Shown: one piece after another, positions 17,169 to 25,086 of the stretch | Layout: the number at the start of each line of letters is the position of its first letter | Numbering within the stretch: the first letter of the stretch is position 1 | NCBI GenBank assembly: GCA_036787895.1 | Contig: DAIQOK010000018.1 | Span: 1-64,000 of the forward strand | Source: UBA7662 sp036787895 | GTDB lineage: Bacteria; Bacteroidota; Bacteroidia; UBA7662 | Direction: 5' to 3' | Length of the DNA stretch: 64,000 bases | Translations under genes and position numbers: made by a program | The notes under the pieces: generated by a model | The model's database searches: none | The model's input: only the letters and a program-made list of their open reading frames with translations | What the model was told of the DNA's origin: nothing

Positions 17169-18068
17169 GTGGAATCCGTGAATTTTTTCTCCATCAAAGA
17201 GATTGAAGCATTAACTGGCATCAAAGCCCATACGATACGTATTTGGGAGCAACGTTATGCCATGGTTGCGCCTCGCCGGACGGAGACCAACATCCGTTAT
17301 TACGACGAAAAAGACCTCAAAAAGCTACTCAATGTGAGTTTGTTGAACCGCAATGGTTACAAAATTTCGGAAATCGCCGAAATGAGTGAAGAGGCAATGA
17401 TGACGCATGTACTGCAGTTGTCGGAAGAAAAAAGCGACTATGAAAATCAGTTGCAGTCGCTTACACTGACCATGCTGGAGCTGAATGAGGTAGCCTTCGA
17501 GCGCATTTTGTCGACGGCCATACTGCAGATGGGATTGGAAAAAACCATGGTGCAGCTGGTTTTTCCTTTTTTCCGGGCCATAGGTATCATGTGGCAAACA
17601 GGATCTATCAATCCGGCCCACGAACATTTTATCACCAACATCATTCGCCAGAAACTTATTGTGGCCATCGATGGGCAGTCGCATGAAACGGATGTTTGGT
17701 CGAAAAAATTTGTGCTCTATTTGCCCGAAGGAGAGTTTCACGAGATTGGTTTGTTATTCGCCAATTATGCCATACGGGCCAGAGGAGGGAAGGTGATTTA
17801 CATCGGTTCTAACGTGCCTTTTGGCGATTTGAAAGTGGTTAATCATACTTACAGTCCCGACTACTTATTCACAGTAATCACCTCGCCTATGCTAAACGGA
17901 GAATCGGTTGCCGATTATCTGAACAAGCTAAGTGTTCAGTTCCCGAATTTGAAAATTTATGCATCGGGAGGCCATGTTTTATCGGTACCAGATTTGCAAG
18001 TGCCTCAAAACGTACGTATAATCCGCGATTTCAAAGAGATGTTATCTTTGGTGAGTGAAGTAGCGTAA
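17169..18068 (+). CDS. MerR-family regulator with cobalamin-binding photoreceptor domain (CarH/LitR-like)
   Basis: The 299 residues comprise a MerR winged helix (about 5-75, with FSIKEIEALTGIKAHTIRIW), a four-helix cap (about 80-165) and a B12-binding Rossmann domain (about 178-295). Two signatures of adenosylcobalamin photoreceptors are intact: W142-x9-E152-H153 and E189-x-H191-x-x-G194, the latter supplying the lower axial His. In CarH/LitR the dark AdoCbl tetramer represses carotenoid genes, and light breaks the Co-C bond and releases DNA. The stop codon overlaps the start of crtZ (TAATG), so the regulator and a carotenoid enzyme are coupled. Starts at GTG 17169 or GTG 17178 are both possible. 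Light response is inferred from motifs and context. Confidence 0.9.
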   Translation: MESVNFFSIKEIEALTGIKAHTIRIWEQRYAMVAPRRTETNIRYYDEKDLKKLLNVSLLNRNGYKISEIAEMSEEAMMTHVLQLSEEKSDYENQLQSLTLTMLELNEVAFERILSTAILQMGLEKTMVQLVFPFFRAIGIMWQTGSINPAHEHFITNIIRQKLIVAIDGQSHETDVWSKKFVLYLPEGEFHEIGLLFANYAIRARGGKVIYIGSNVPFGDLKVVNHTYSPDYLFTVITSPMLNGESVADYLNKLSVQFPNLKIYASGGHVLSVPDLQVPQNVRIIRDFKEMLSLVSEVA

Positions 18069-18496
18069 TGGCTTTGATTTACATTTTGATTGGATTTATA
18101 GGTCTGGAGCTGATTTCTGCGGCCATTCACCGTTGGTTGATGCATGGTCCGCTGTGGTTTATTCATGCCTCCCACCACCGACCGGGTCGTGGTTTTTTTC
18201 AACGAAATGATGTTTTTACACTTGTATTTGGCGGTACAGGCATTTATTTGCTCCTGCAAGGCATCAACAGCCTGAATCCGGGTTTCTGGATAGGGGTAGG
18301 CATATCGGTTTACGGCGTCGCCTATTTTTTACTGCACGATATGCTGGTACATCGCCGCTTGAAAGGTTGGATCAGCACCAACATACCTTATTTCAAAGCA
18401 TTGCAGCAAGCCCACCGGGCCCACCACAAATGGGTAGACAAAAACCCCGGCGAGAGTTACGGTTTGTTTTTGTTCCCGAAGCGGTTTTTGAAATAA
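18068..18496 (+). CDS. crtZ: Beta-carotene 3-hydroxylase
   Basis: CrtZ is a membrane di-iron oxygenase that adds 3-OH groups to beta-ionone rings (zeaxanthin; astaxanthin when combined with a ketolase). The 142-residue protein shows all histidine clusters: HRWLMHG, HASHHRPG, HDMLVHRR and HRAHHKW. Four hydrophobic segments are present and the length is near the family minimum. Translation starts at the ATG overlapping the stop of the CarH-like regulator. The closest partner visible is the ketolase at 2378-3091. It ends 56 bases before a convergent lipoprotein gene. Confidence 0.92.
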   Translation: MALIYILIGFIGLELISAAIHRWLMHGPLWFIHASHHRPGRGFFQRNDVFTLVFGGTGIYLLLQGINSLNPGFWIGVGISVYGVAYFLLHDMLVHRRLKGWISTNIPYFKALQQAHRAHHKWVDKNPGESYGLFLFPKRFLK

Positions 18497-18552
18497 GCAA
18501 CCGCCGAGTTTATTTGCTAGCCCGCAAAGCTTCTGATAGAATAAATTTGGTT

Positions 18553-19263
18553 TTATGGCTGAACGATATGATAACGTTCAAGCTGCCAGATGTCACCTGT
18601 TGACAAAGCATATTCAACTAGACCAATGTTCTTAGCTATTTTGTATGTCGCTGTATCACAATCGTATATAGCATCAAATATATTCTTTTGTGTGAGTACA
18701 TCTGAAAAAGTAATGCCGTTTATTTGAATTGTCTGGTTTTGACCGAGCGTAATTTGTTGTTCTCCTGTTCTTACATTGCTGCTTCCAAGTGGCAATTCTC
18801 TGTTGTTGTAAAGTGGATGCCGGAGATAAAATTGATATTTAAAATGGTTACCCGCTCCTGGTGCTCGTCTTGCAATATTTATCATATAGGGTGAAGAATC
18901 GGGGGTATTATTCCAAACTGGATAATGGTATATTTTTGAATAAAACTGATAATCAAAACCTGTACTCGATTTAAGCAACATGGTTAATTTTTCCTTAGAA
19001 AATGCAATTTTGGTAAATGAAGTATCTGTGTAAGTGTCCTCCATTTGTAAAGAAGACTGAAATACATATATGGAATCAGTTTCACCGGATGTAGCATTTT
19101 TGTACACCCAATAGGTACCAGGTAAAAAGTAGGTATAACTGAGTAAGTCAGCAGGGAGTTTGAATACGGTTTGTTTCGTCGGAGAAGAAAGTGTCGGCTC
19201 AGATTCCTTTTTACAAGCAGAAATCGCAAACAGGGCAAACAATAGCGTGATGGATAATTTCAT
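18553..19263 (-). CDS. Putative lipoprotein of unknown function
   Basis: The 236 residues begin with a lipoprotein signal, MKLSITLLFALFAISAC, having lipobox I-S-A-C. The mature part has alternating beta strands with many Tyr residues and a central YTYFLPGTYWVYKN segment, a pattern frequent in small Bacteroidota lipoproteins that begin with a W-x-Y strand. I recognise no enzyme motif. It is convergent with crtZ and followed by ctlX on the same strand after a gap. Confidence 0.78.
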   Translation of the reverse strand: MKLSITLLFALFAISACKKESEPTLSSPTKQTVFKLPADLLSYTYFLPGTYWVYKNATSGETDSIYVFQSSLQMEDTYTDTSFTKIAFSKEKLTMLLKSSTGFDYQFYSKIYHYPVWNNTPDSSPYMINIARRAPGAGNHFKYQFYLRHPLYNNRELPLGSSNVRTGEQQITLGQNQTIQINGITFSDVLTQKNIFDAIYDCDTATYKIAKNIGLVEYALSTGDIWQLERYHIVQP

Positions 19264-19399
19264 CGAGGAGAGTAACTAAGTTGGGAAATCTAAAAGGGAA
19301 GGTAAAAATTTAGTTTGATTTAACAATGTAGAAACGAAAACAGGACAACTGTTTTAATCCTAACTCTAGCTTTTTAAGAGCCTATTTGTCCTTCAAAAT

Positions 19400-20308
19400 T
19401 TAAAACAACTCCGCCAGCATACACCTCGCACTTCCGCCGCCAATCTGTTCAATAGTGGGAATGTCGAGGCAAATGGGGGTGAAGAAGTGCGAAAAAACGG
19501 TTTGCTGACCTAGCGTAAGACTGTTCCAGCCGCTGCGACTGATGATGCCGAATTTTTCACCTTTGACATTGGTCACAAACAAAACATTGCCGGCAAATTG
19601 GGCCAGCTGCTGCCGGTTAATGTCCATTACCACCCGGTCGGCGGTGTTCAGCGCTCTTAAAACGGCTGCTTTTTCATCACCTTCGGGCACCACCTCCGGG
19701 CAAAAAATGGCGAGTTGAGGCGAAATGGCCAACAGTACATTGGTATGGTATATCGGCCGACCCTGACCATCAAAGGCATCAAAAACGCAAAGTTTATAGT
19801 CCAATGCATCTGCGACGAATTGTGCCAGACGCGTCTGACTGCGGATCGAACGGCTCATAAAAAGTTGCTGATGAGCCGGGTCGATGATGAGGCTACCGGT
19901 GCCTTCCAGGTATTCGTCTGCTTCGGCGACTTCCCGGAGGTCGATTTGTTTTTGCGGTTGATTTTTACTCAGTCTTTGGAGTTGGTTAAGCCAGTCGAGC
20001 CTAACTTCGGCCCGCCTGTTTTCGGTGGCCATGGGGTAAACAAACAGCTGGCCATCGGGGTGGGTGCTGAACCAATTGTTCGGGAATATGGCGTCTGGTT
20101 TGGGGGGGTATGTAGTGTCGTCGAGAACCAAGAGTTGTATGCCTGCCGAGCGTAGGGTAAAAACAACCTCATCAAATTCGGCCAGCGCACGTTGTTGAGC
20201 TTCTTCCGCAGCGAAGGGTTTTGTTTGCTGAAATCCGTTTGAAACGGCGGTTTGGGCGTTAAATCCAAAGGCGGCTGGTCGAACAAGTAGCAGGGTGTTG
20301 GCGAGCAT
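19400..20308 (-). CDS. ctlX: Citrulline hydrolase / amidinotransferase-family protein (CtlX-like)
   Basis: This is a guanidino-group-modifying enzyme of the arginine deiminase superfamily. The 302 residues show PDAIFPNNWFSTH near residue 75, EGTGSLIID, the catalytic His in YHTNVLL, and the nucleophilic Cys296 in GGGSARCMLAE. CtlX was named in Francisella for citrulline ureido hydrolysis to ornithine, and the exact substrate here is inferred. ATG 20308 (MLANTLLLVRPAAFGFN) is chosen because the upstream frame extension to 20407 has no family similarity. Confidence 0.86.
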   Translation of the reverse strand: MLANTLLLVRPAAFGFNAQTAVSNGFQQTKPFAAEEAQQRALAEFDEVVFTLRSAGIQLLVLDDTTYPPKPDAIFPNNWFSTHPDGQLFVYPMATENRRAEVRLDWLNQLQRLSKNQPQKQIDLREVAEADEYLEGTGSLIIDPAHQQLFMSRSIRSQTRLAQFVADALDYKLCVFDAFDGQGRPIYHTNVLLAISPQLAIFCPEVVPEGDEKAAVLRALNTADRVVMDINRQQLAQFAGNVLFVTNVKGEKFGIISRSGWNSLTLGQQTVFSHFFTPICLDIPTIEQIGGGSARCMLAELF

Positions 20309-20536
20309 AAAGACAATATTAGTGGATGAGTGCGAAAGGAAAGGCGATGTGGATATTTTATTGTGTTTTGTTATATGACAGGTGGTATAATATTTACGTG
20401 CTTCCAAGGGCTTTGGTTTTTGCTTTGGTAAGCGCGTTTATGGGCTGGTGGTTGAAGAAGTCAGCGTTTTTTACAGGTCCGGTCAAGGGTTCTCGCAAAG
20501 ACGCTCTGGTTCGCTTGGCGTGAGATGCGCAAAAAT

Positions 20537-20716
20537 GGGCACGCAGAGTCGCGGAGGCCGCAGAGCTTTAGTGCGGCGGTTCATTTTTTTAGGATTCTCG
20601 TCTAACGTCTCAATTCTTCCGTCATAAAAAGGGGCACGCAGAGCCGCGGAGACGCAGAGCTTTAATGCGGCGGTTCGTTTTTTAGGCCGCTCACGTCTCA
20701 AGTCTTCCGTCATAAA
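20537..20716. repeat. Two direct copies of a GC-rich dispersed repeat
   Basis: Unit 1 (20537-20628) and unit 2 (20632-20716) share GGGCACGCAGAG(T/C)CGCGGAG, CGCAGAGCTTTA(G/A)TGCGGCG, a T-run, and CTTCCGTCATAAA. Fragments of the same family occur at about 16934-16990, 20727-20740 and, in reverse, at 26458-26473 (CTCTGCGCCTCTGCGT). Confidence 0.8.
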
Positions 20717-20907
20717 GTGCTCCCCAGCGCAGAGGCCGCAGTGATAGACGGCTGCCTATCTCAATACCAGATACTACATACTTTGCAAATCCGTCGTTTC
20801 CCTAATCAACCGGTCAGCGAACCAATATTTTGGCGAAGGAAACGGACAGATTTGTTGGATCTCTTTTGATCGTCGGCAGTAGACTGAATTTTATTTGCAA
20901 TCACCGC

Positions 20908-20937
20908 TTTGAGTTGAAGTTGCATCGCTTACTTTTG
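20908..20937 (+). promoter_or_regulatory. Promoter of the UMF1-type transporter gene
   Basis: TTTG (20908-20911) and TACTTTTG (20930-20937) are separated by 18 bases, a good match to the Bacteroidota -33/-7 pair. The ATG at 20943 is only five bases beyond the -7 element, so the predicted transcription start coincides with the start codon. Confidence 0.7.
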
Positions 20938-20942
20938 GAAAT

Positions 20943-22337
20943 ATGGCGCTACTCAACGACCCCAAACAAATCCGTGCCTGGTGCATGTACGATTGGGCCA
21001 ATTCGGTCTATAATCTCTCGATTACCACTGCAATTTTCCCGATTTATTACAACGCCGTTACTCAATCGGCAGCCATTAAAGCCGGGGCTTCAGCTACCGA
21101 CGACCATTTTTACATCAATATTTTTGGCCGGGATGTGGTGAATACGGCTGCATACAGTTATTCGCTGTCGATTGCGTATTTGCTGGTCGCTTTTGTCACA
21201 CCCTTGTTGAGCGGTATGGCCGATTATGGTGGACTCAAGAAGCGAATGTTGGGCATTTTTGCACTTATTGGCTCGTTGAGTTGTGCTTCGATGTACTTTT
21301 TTACCGACCAAAACGTGCAGCTCGGTCTGATTTTGTTCATGATGGCCGCTTTTGGTTGGGCGGGAAGCGTGATTTATTACAATTCTTTCCTCCCCGAAAT
21401 TGTTACTGAAGATCGTTACGACGAGGTGAGCGCCCGAGGCTATGCCTATGGCTACAGTGGCAGTATTATTCTGTTGGTAGCCCAATTGGTGGTGATTATG
21501 TTTCCTGGTATTTTGTTCGATGTAGAAGCCAAAGCAACGGCTTTTTTGGCAGAGGGCATGGAAGCTCCGGAAGCCATTGCCGCGGCCAAAAGTTATTATT
21601 CAGGCTTAACTACCCGCTGGTCGTTTGTAACCGTGGGCATTTGGTGGATAGGTTTTGCTCAGATCACTCTTTTCCGTTTGCCCAAAGAAAAGGCTCTGGG
21701 GAAACTCCGAAGTGGTTTATTGGCCAATGGTTTTCGTGAATTAAAAAAGGTCTGGAACGAACTGAAAGGCCTGCCTAAAATTCGCACTTATTTGTTGGCC
21801 TTCTTTTTTACCAGTGCCGGTTTACAAACCGTCATGTATCTCGCCACGCTTTTTGGATCCGACGAACTCAAACTCAGCACCGATAAGCTGATAGCCACCG
21901 TACTGATTATTCAGTTTATCGGGATAGCAGGGGCCTTTTTGTTTTCTGGCATATCCAACCGTATGGGCAACATTTATACGCTGCTCATTGGCATTGTCAT
22001 CTGGATGGGCATCTGTGTTTCGGCTTATTTGGTCGACCATGAATACGAATTTTATGCGCTGGCCGCTGTAGTAGGGGTGGTTATGGGTGGCATGCAGGCC
22101 TTATTACGAAGCACTTACGCCAAACTCATACCCGATGAAACACCTAACCACGCGAGTTACTTTTCTTTCTACGATGTGACCGAAAAACTTGCCATCGTAT
22201 TCGGTACTTTTGCATTTGGTTTTATCAACGAAATGACCGGTACCATGCGGAATTCGGCCCTTAGCCTGGCCATCTTTTTTGTGGTGGGGATTTTGTTGAT
22301 GCGCCGCATCCCGAACTTTAAAATACACAAGGGCTAA
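20943..22337 (+). CDS. MFS transporter, UMF1 / Atg22-like family
   Basis: The 464-residue integral membrane protein has about 12 predicted hydrophobic segments. The N-terminal NDPKQIRAWCMYDWANSVYN motif is diagnostic of the UMF1 family, related to the yeast vacuolar effluxer Atg22. Bacterial members are thought to export amino acids or other metabolites, but the substrate is unknown. It is followed after two bases by the LutA-like gene and then an Ldh-family oxidoreductase, so an operon is likely. Confidence 0.88.
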   Translation: MALLNDPKQIRAWCMYDWANSVYNLSITTAIFPIYYNAVTQSAAIKAGASATDDHFYINIFGRDVVNTAAYSYSLSIAYLLVAFVTPLLSGMADYGGLKKRMLGIFALIGSLSCASMYFFTDQNVQLGLILFMMAAFGWAGSVIYYNSFLPEIVTEDRYDEVSARGYAYGYSGSIILLVAQLVVIMFPGILFDVEAKATAFLAEGMEAPEAIAAAKSYYSGLTTRWSFVTVGIWWIGFAQITLFRLPKEKALGKLRSGLLANGFRELKKVWNELKGLPKIRTYLLAFFFTSAGLQTVMYLATLFGSDELKLSTDKLIATVLIIQFIGIAGAFLFSGISNRMGNIYTLLIGIVIWMGICVSAYLVDHEYEFYALAAVVGVVMGGMQALLRSTYAKLIPDETPNHASYFSFYDVTEKLAIVFGTFAFGFINEMTGTMRNSALSLAIFFVVGILLMRRIPNFKIHKG

Positions 22338-22339
22338 GC

Positions 22340-23065
22340 ATGCAAATCGACTTGTTCGTACCCTGTTTTGTAGACCAAGTCTACCCGGATACCGCATTTA
22401 ACGCCATCAAGGTGCTCGAAAAACTGGGTTGTGAGGTTTTTTACAACGAAAATCAGACTTGTTGCGGTCAGCCAGCATTCAACGCCGGTTTTTGGGACGA
22501 AGCCAAAGAGGTAGGTGAAAAATGTCTGCACGATTTTCCGAACAACCGCCCGGTGGTGGTTTTGTCGAGTTCCTGTGCCGGTATGGTCAAAAACTATTAC
22601 CACGACCTCTTTCACAACTCAGCGGTACACAACAATTGGAAGCAGTTGCAGCGCAATACCTTTGAGTTTTCGGAGTTTGTCTTCAAATTCCTCGACATCA
22701 GCAAACTCCCATCAGTTTTCGAACACAAAGTCACTTACCACGATGCCTGTTCGGCCTTACGGGAGTGCGGTATACATGCCGAACCACGCCAATTACTCAA
22801 AAAAGTAACAGGTTTGCAATTGACCGAAATCAAGGACAATACCGTTTGTTGTGGTTTTGGCGGCACTTTCGCTGTCAAATATGAACCCATTTCGGTGGGT
22901 ATGGCAGAACAAAAGTGTCAGCATGCCCTTGACACAGGAGCTGAAATCCTCGTTTCGGCCGATTTATCCTGTTTAATGCATTTAGAAGGTTATATTCAAA
23001 AAAATAAACTTCCACTCCGCACCATGCACATCGCTGATGTACTGGCCAGTGGATGGGAAGCCTGA
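22340..23065 (+). CDS. LutA/YkgE-type (Fe-S)-binding oxidoreductase subunit
   Basis: The 241-residue protein has two CCG-type cysteine clusters, NQTCCGQPAFNAG (about residue 40) and TVCCGFGGTFAVKY (about 170). These are characteristic of the subunit that binds a cubane Fe-S cluster in LutA and heterodisulfide-reductase-like proteins. In the LutABC lactate oxidase this subunit works with LutB and LutC; neither is present here. It is followed by an Ldh-family dehydrogenase, which hints at alpha-hydroxy acid metabolism without proving it. Confidence 0.87.
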   Translation: MQIDLFVPCFVDQVYPDTAFNAIKVLEKLGCEVFYNENQTCCGQPAFNAGFWDEAKEVGEKCLHDFPNNRPVVVLSSSCAGMVKNYYHDLFHNSAVHNNWKQLQRNTFEFSEFVFKFLDISKLPSVFEHKVTYHDACSALRECGIHAEPRQLLKKVTGLQLTEIKDNTVCCGFGGTFAVKYEPISVGMAEQKCQHALDTGAEILVSADLSCLMHLEGYIQKNKLPLRTMHIADVLASGWEA

Positions 23066-23069
23066 GCTT

Positions 23070-24161
23070 ATGGAGAAAGACGCTATTTACCTATCCGATC
23101 AACAATTGTGGGCATTTGTCAGCGAAGTTTTCCTGCGTATGGGCCACAGTCCAGAAGATGCCTATCTCGCTACCGATGTTTTGCTGGAAGCAGATCTGCG
23201 TGGCATCGACTCGCACGGCATCGCCCGTTTGCTGGGGTATGTACGTTTGTGGGAAGCCGGCCGTGTTAACACCCGACCTAACATCCGCCTCGTTCGTGAA
23301 GCAACTGCCGCGGCTACGGTAGATGGTGATGGTGGCCTTGGCTTGATTGTGGCTCCCCGCGCCATGGACATTGCGATTAAAAAAGCAGCAGCCACCGGTG
23401 TGGGTATGATCAGTATCTGTAATTCCAACCACTTCGGCATCGCTGCCTATCACGCTTTGAAAGCGGTACCTCACCACATGATTGGTATGGCAATGACTAA
23501 TGCCAGTCCTTTGGTTGCGCCTACGCACAGCAAGGAAAAGTTACTCGGCACCAATCCGCATTGCTGGGTTTTCCCCACCCGGCAGTTCGACCCGCTGGTC
23601 TTCGATATGGCTTCTTCAGCTGCGGCCAATGGCAAACTCGAAATGGCCGAAAGGGCTGGCAAACCCATACCCGAGGGTTGGGCAATTGATAAAGATGGGA
23701 ATCCATCTACCGACCCCGGCATTTTACGCCAGGGGGGTGCTTTGTTGCCGTTGGGCAGCGATGCTGATCATGGCAGCCACAAGGGTTACGGCATGGGTGC
23801 TATCGCCGACCTGCTGAGTGGCGTACTTTCCGGCGCCAATTTTGGACCTTGGGTGCCACCTTTTGTGAGTTTCTTGCAACCGCCTGCCGACCCGGTGGGC
23901 AAAGGCATCGGCCATTTTGTCGGTGCCCTGCGCATCGATGCCTTCCGCGAGCTCGACGAATATTACGATGCCATCGATACCTGGACCAAACGCTTCAAAA
24001 GCGCTGTGCCGAGCAATCCGGATGAACCGGTACTCGTTCATGGTGAACCGGAGATGAAACAATACCGCGACCGCAAAAAGAATGGCATACACATCAATGA
24101 AAAGGTGTTTGCCGATATGCAAATCATCTCCGACAAGTTTAAAATCGATATCGAAGGCTAG
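23070..24161 (+). CDS. Ldh-family (malate/L-lactate/ureidoglycolate-type) NAD(P)-dependent dehydrogenase
   Basis: This 363-residue member of the type-2 malate/lactate dehydrogenase superfamily carries DLRGIDSHGIARL near the N terminus, the NSNHFGIAAYHAL active-site stretch and LLGTNPHCWVFPT. KGYGMGAIADLLSGVLSG lies near residue 240. Such enzymes oxidise 2-hydroxy acids with NAD(P); the substrate cannot be inferred. ATG 23070 (MEKDAIYLSDQQ) follows the upstream stop by four bases. The frame extends to 23037, but that would overlap the previous gene. Confidence 0.9.
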   Translation: MEKDAIYLSDQQLWAFVSEVFLRMGHSPEDAYLATDVLLEADLRGIDSHGIARLLGYVRLWEAGRVNTRPNIRLVREATAAATVDGDGGLGLIVAPRAMDIAIKKAAATGVGMISICNSNHFGIAAYHALKAVPHHMIGMAMTNASPLVAPTHSKEKLLGTNPHCWVFPTRQFDPLVFDMASSAAANGKLEMAERAGKPIPEGWAIDKDGNPSTDPGILRQGGALLPLGSDADHGSHKGYGMGAIADLLSGVLSGANFGPWVPPFVSFLQPPADPVGKGIGHFVGALRIDAFRELDEYYDAIDTWTKRFKSAVPSNPDEPVLVHGEPEMKQYRDRKKNGIHINEKVFADMQIISDKFKIDIEG

Positions 24162-24197
24162 AGCAGTCTTTGCCCGGAAGCATTGAATTTATTCCAC

Positions 24198-24205
24198 TAT
24201 TTTTG
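24198..24205 (+). promoter_or_regulatory. Candidate -7 element for ybaB
   Basis: TATTTTTG matches TAnnTTTG and lies 56 bases upstream of the ybaB ATG. It suggests that ybaB and the following genes are transcribed separately from the dehydrogenase operon. Confidence 0.5.
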
Positions 24206-24261
24206 AGGCGCTTGCTCAACCAAATTAAGTGCCGATTGTAATTTTTTAAACACTATACACC

Positions 24262-24597
24262 ATGTTCGACCTCTTTGGTATGATGGACAAAATCAACAAG
24301 CTGAAAGATGCTGTTGCCGACGTCAAAACAAAATGCGACCGTCTCACTGTTACCGCCAGCGGAGATAATGATGCCGTGGTAGTCACTTCTACGGTGAACA
24401 AACACATTCAGTCGATCACACTGAATGCCGATTTATTGAAGCCCGAAAACAAAGTTCTGCTCGAGGAAGCTTTGCTGGCCACCGTAAACAATGCGCTGCG
24501 TGAAGCGCACCGTACCTACAAAGAAGAATTCAAAAAAGGCACCGACGGACTGATCCCGAATATTCCCGGGCTCGACCTGTCGAAATTTATGGGCTGA
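24262..24597 (+). CDS. YbaB/EbfC-family nucleoid-associated protein
   Basis: The 111-residue protein has an N-terminal coiled helix (MDKINKLKDAVADVKTKCDRL), a beta sheet and a C-terminal helix ending IPNIPGLDLSKFMG, as in YbaB. These are dimeric DNA-binding proteins, often encoded beside dnaX and recR, which are absent here. The stop overlaps the next start (TGATG), so it is coupled to the DUF2231 gene. Confidence 0.88.
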   Translation: MFDLFGMMDKINKLKDAVADVKTKCDRLTVTASGDNDAVVVTSTVNKHIQSITLNADLLKPENKVLLEEALLATVNNALREAHRTYKEEFKKGTDGLIPNIPGLDLSKFMG

Positions 24598-25079
24598 TGA
24601 GCACCCCGCTGCATCCATTTTTCACCCATTTTCCCATTGCCTTATTGGTAGTAGGACTGTTGTTTGAAATCATCGGACTTTTGCGCAAACAACCCTTGTT
24701 TAGTGAGCTGTCGTTTTGGATGTTGCTGGGCGGCGCTGCAGGCGCAGCGCTGGCCGTGATAACCGGTGGTTGGGAAGAAGACAAATTAAAAATGTCTGAT
24801 GCCTTACATGAAGCGGTAGAGCAGCATGAAACTGTCGGTTTTTTGTTTGCGTGGCTGGCAGCTGCACTTTTTGTGTGGAAGTTATTACGCAGAGCTCATA
24901 TGAAAGCCAACGAGACCCGCGTATTCCTAGGCGCCTATGTCGTTACGGTCATCCTCATGTTGTACGGAGGATGGTTGGGTGGCAAATTGGTCTATGATTA
25001 TGGTGCCGGCGTGAAAGGCGTTACAATTTTAGATACCGAAAAACGTTCTGACCCGGTTCAGGACCCAACAACTGAATAA
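24597..25079 (+). CDS. DUF2231-type membrane protein
   Basis: The 160 residues form four hydrophobic helices. The N-terminal HPFFTHFPIALLVVGLLFE motif is typical of DUF2231 proteins, whose paired His may bind heme or a metal. A glycine/alanine-rich second helix and a GGWLGGKLVYDYGAGV segment also fit. The function is unknown. It sits between ybaB and lepB with tight spacing. Confidence 0.85.
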   Translation: MSTPLHPFFTHFPIALLVVGLLFEIIGLLRKQPLFSELSFWMLLGGAAGAALAVITGGWEEDKLKMSDALHEAVEQHETVGFLFAWLAAALFVWKLLRRAHMKANETRVFLGAYVVTVILMLYGGWLGGKLVYDYGAGVKGVTILDTEKRSDPVQDPTTE

Positions 25080-25086
25080 TCCTTAT

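Larger units (their letters stand above)
20309..20942. other. Gene-free region with tandem GCAGAG-type repeat
   Basis: Apart from the promoter at the right end, these 634 bases contain no supported gene. Short open frames at 20326-20523 and 20483-20713 lie in repeat sequence and look spurious. The middle holds two near-identical repeat units. Confidence 0.6.

Noticed and set aside
20326..20713. Short open frames in the ctlX upstream region
   Set aside because: They lie largely in repeat sequence and would change length with each repeat variant.
20537..20716. CRISPR array
   Set aside because: There are only two units with no spacers of regular length and no cas genes nearby.
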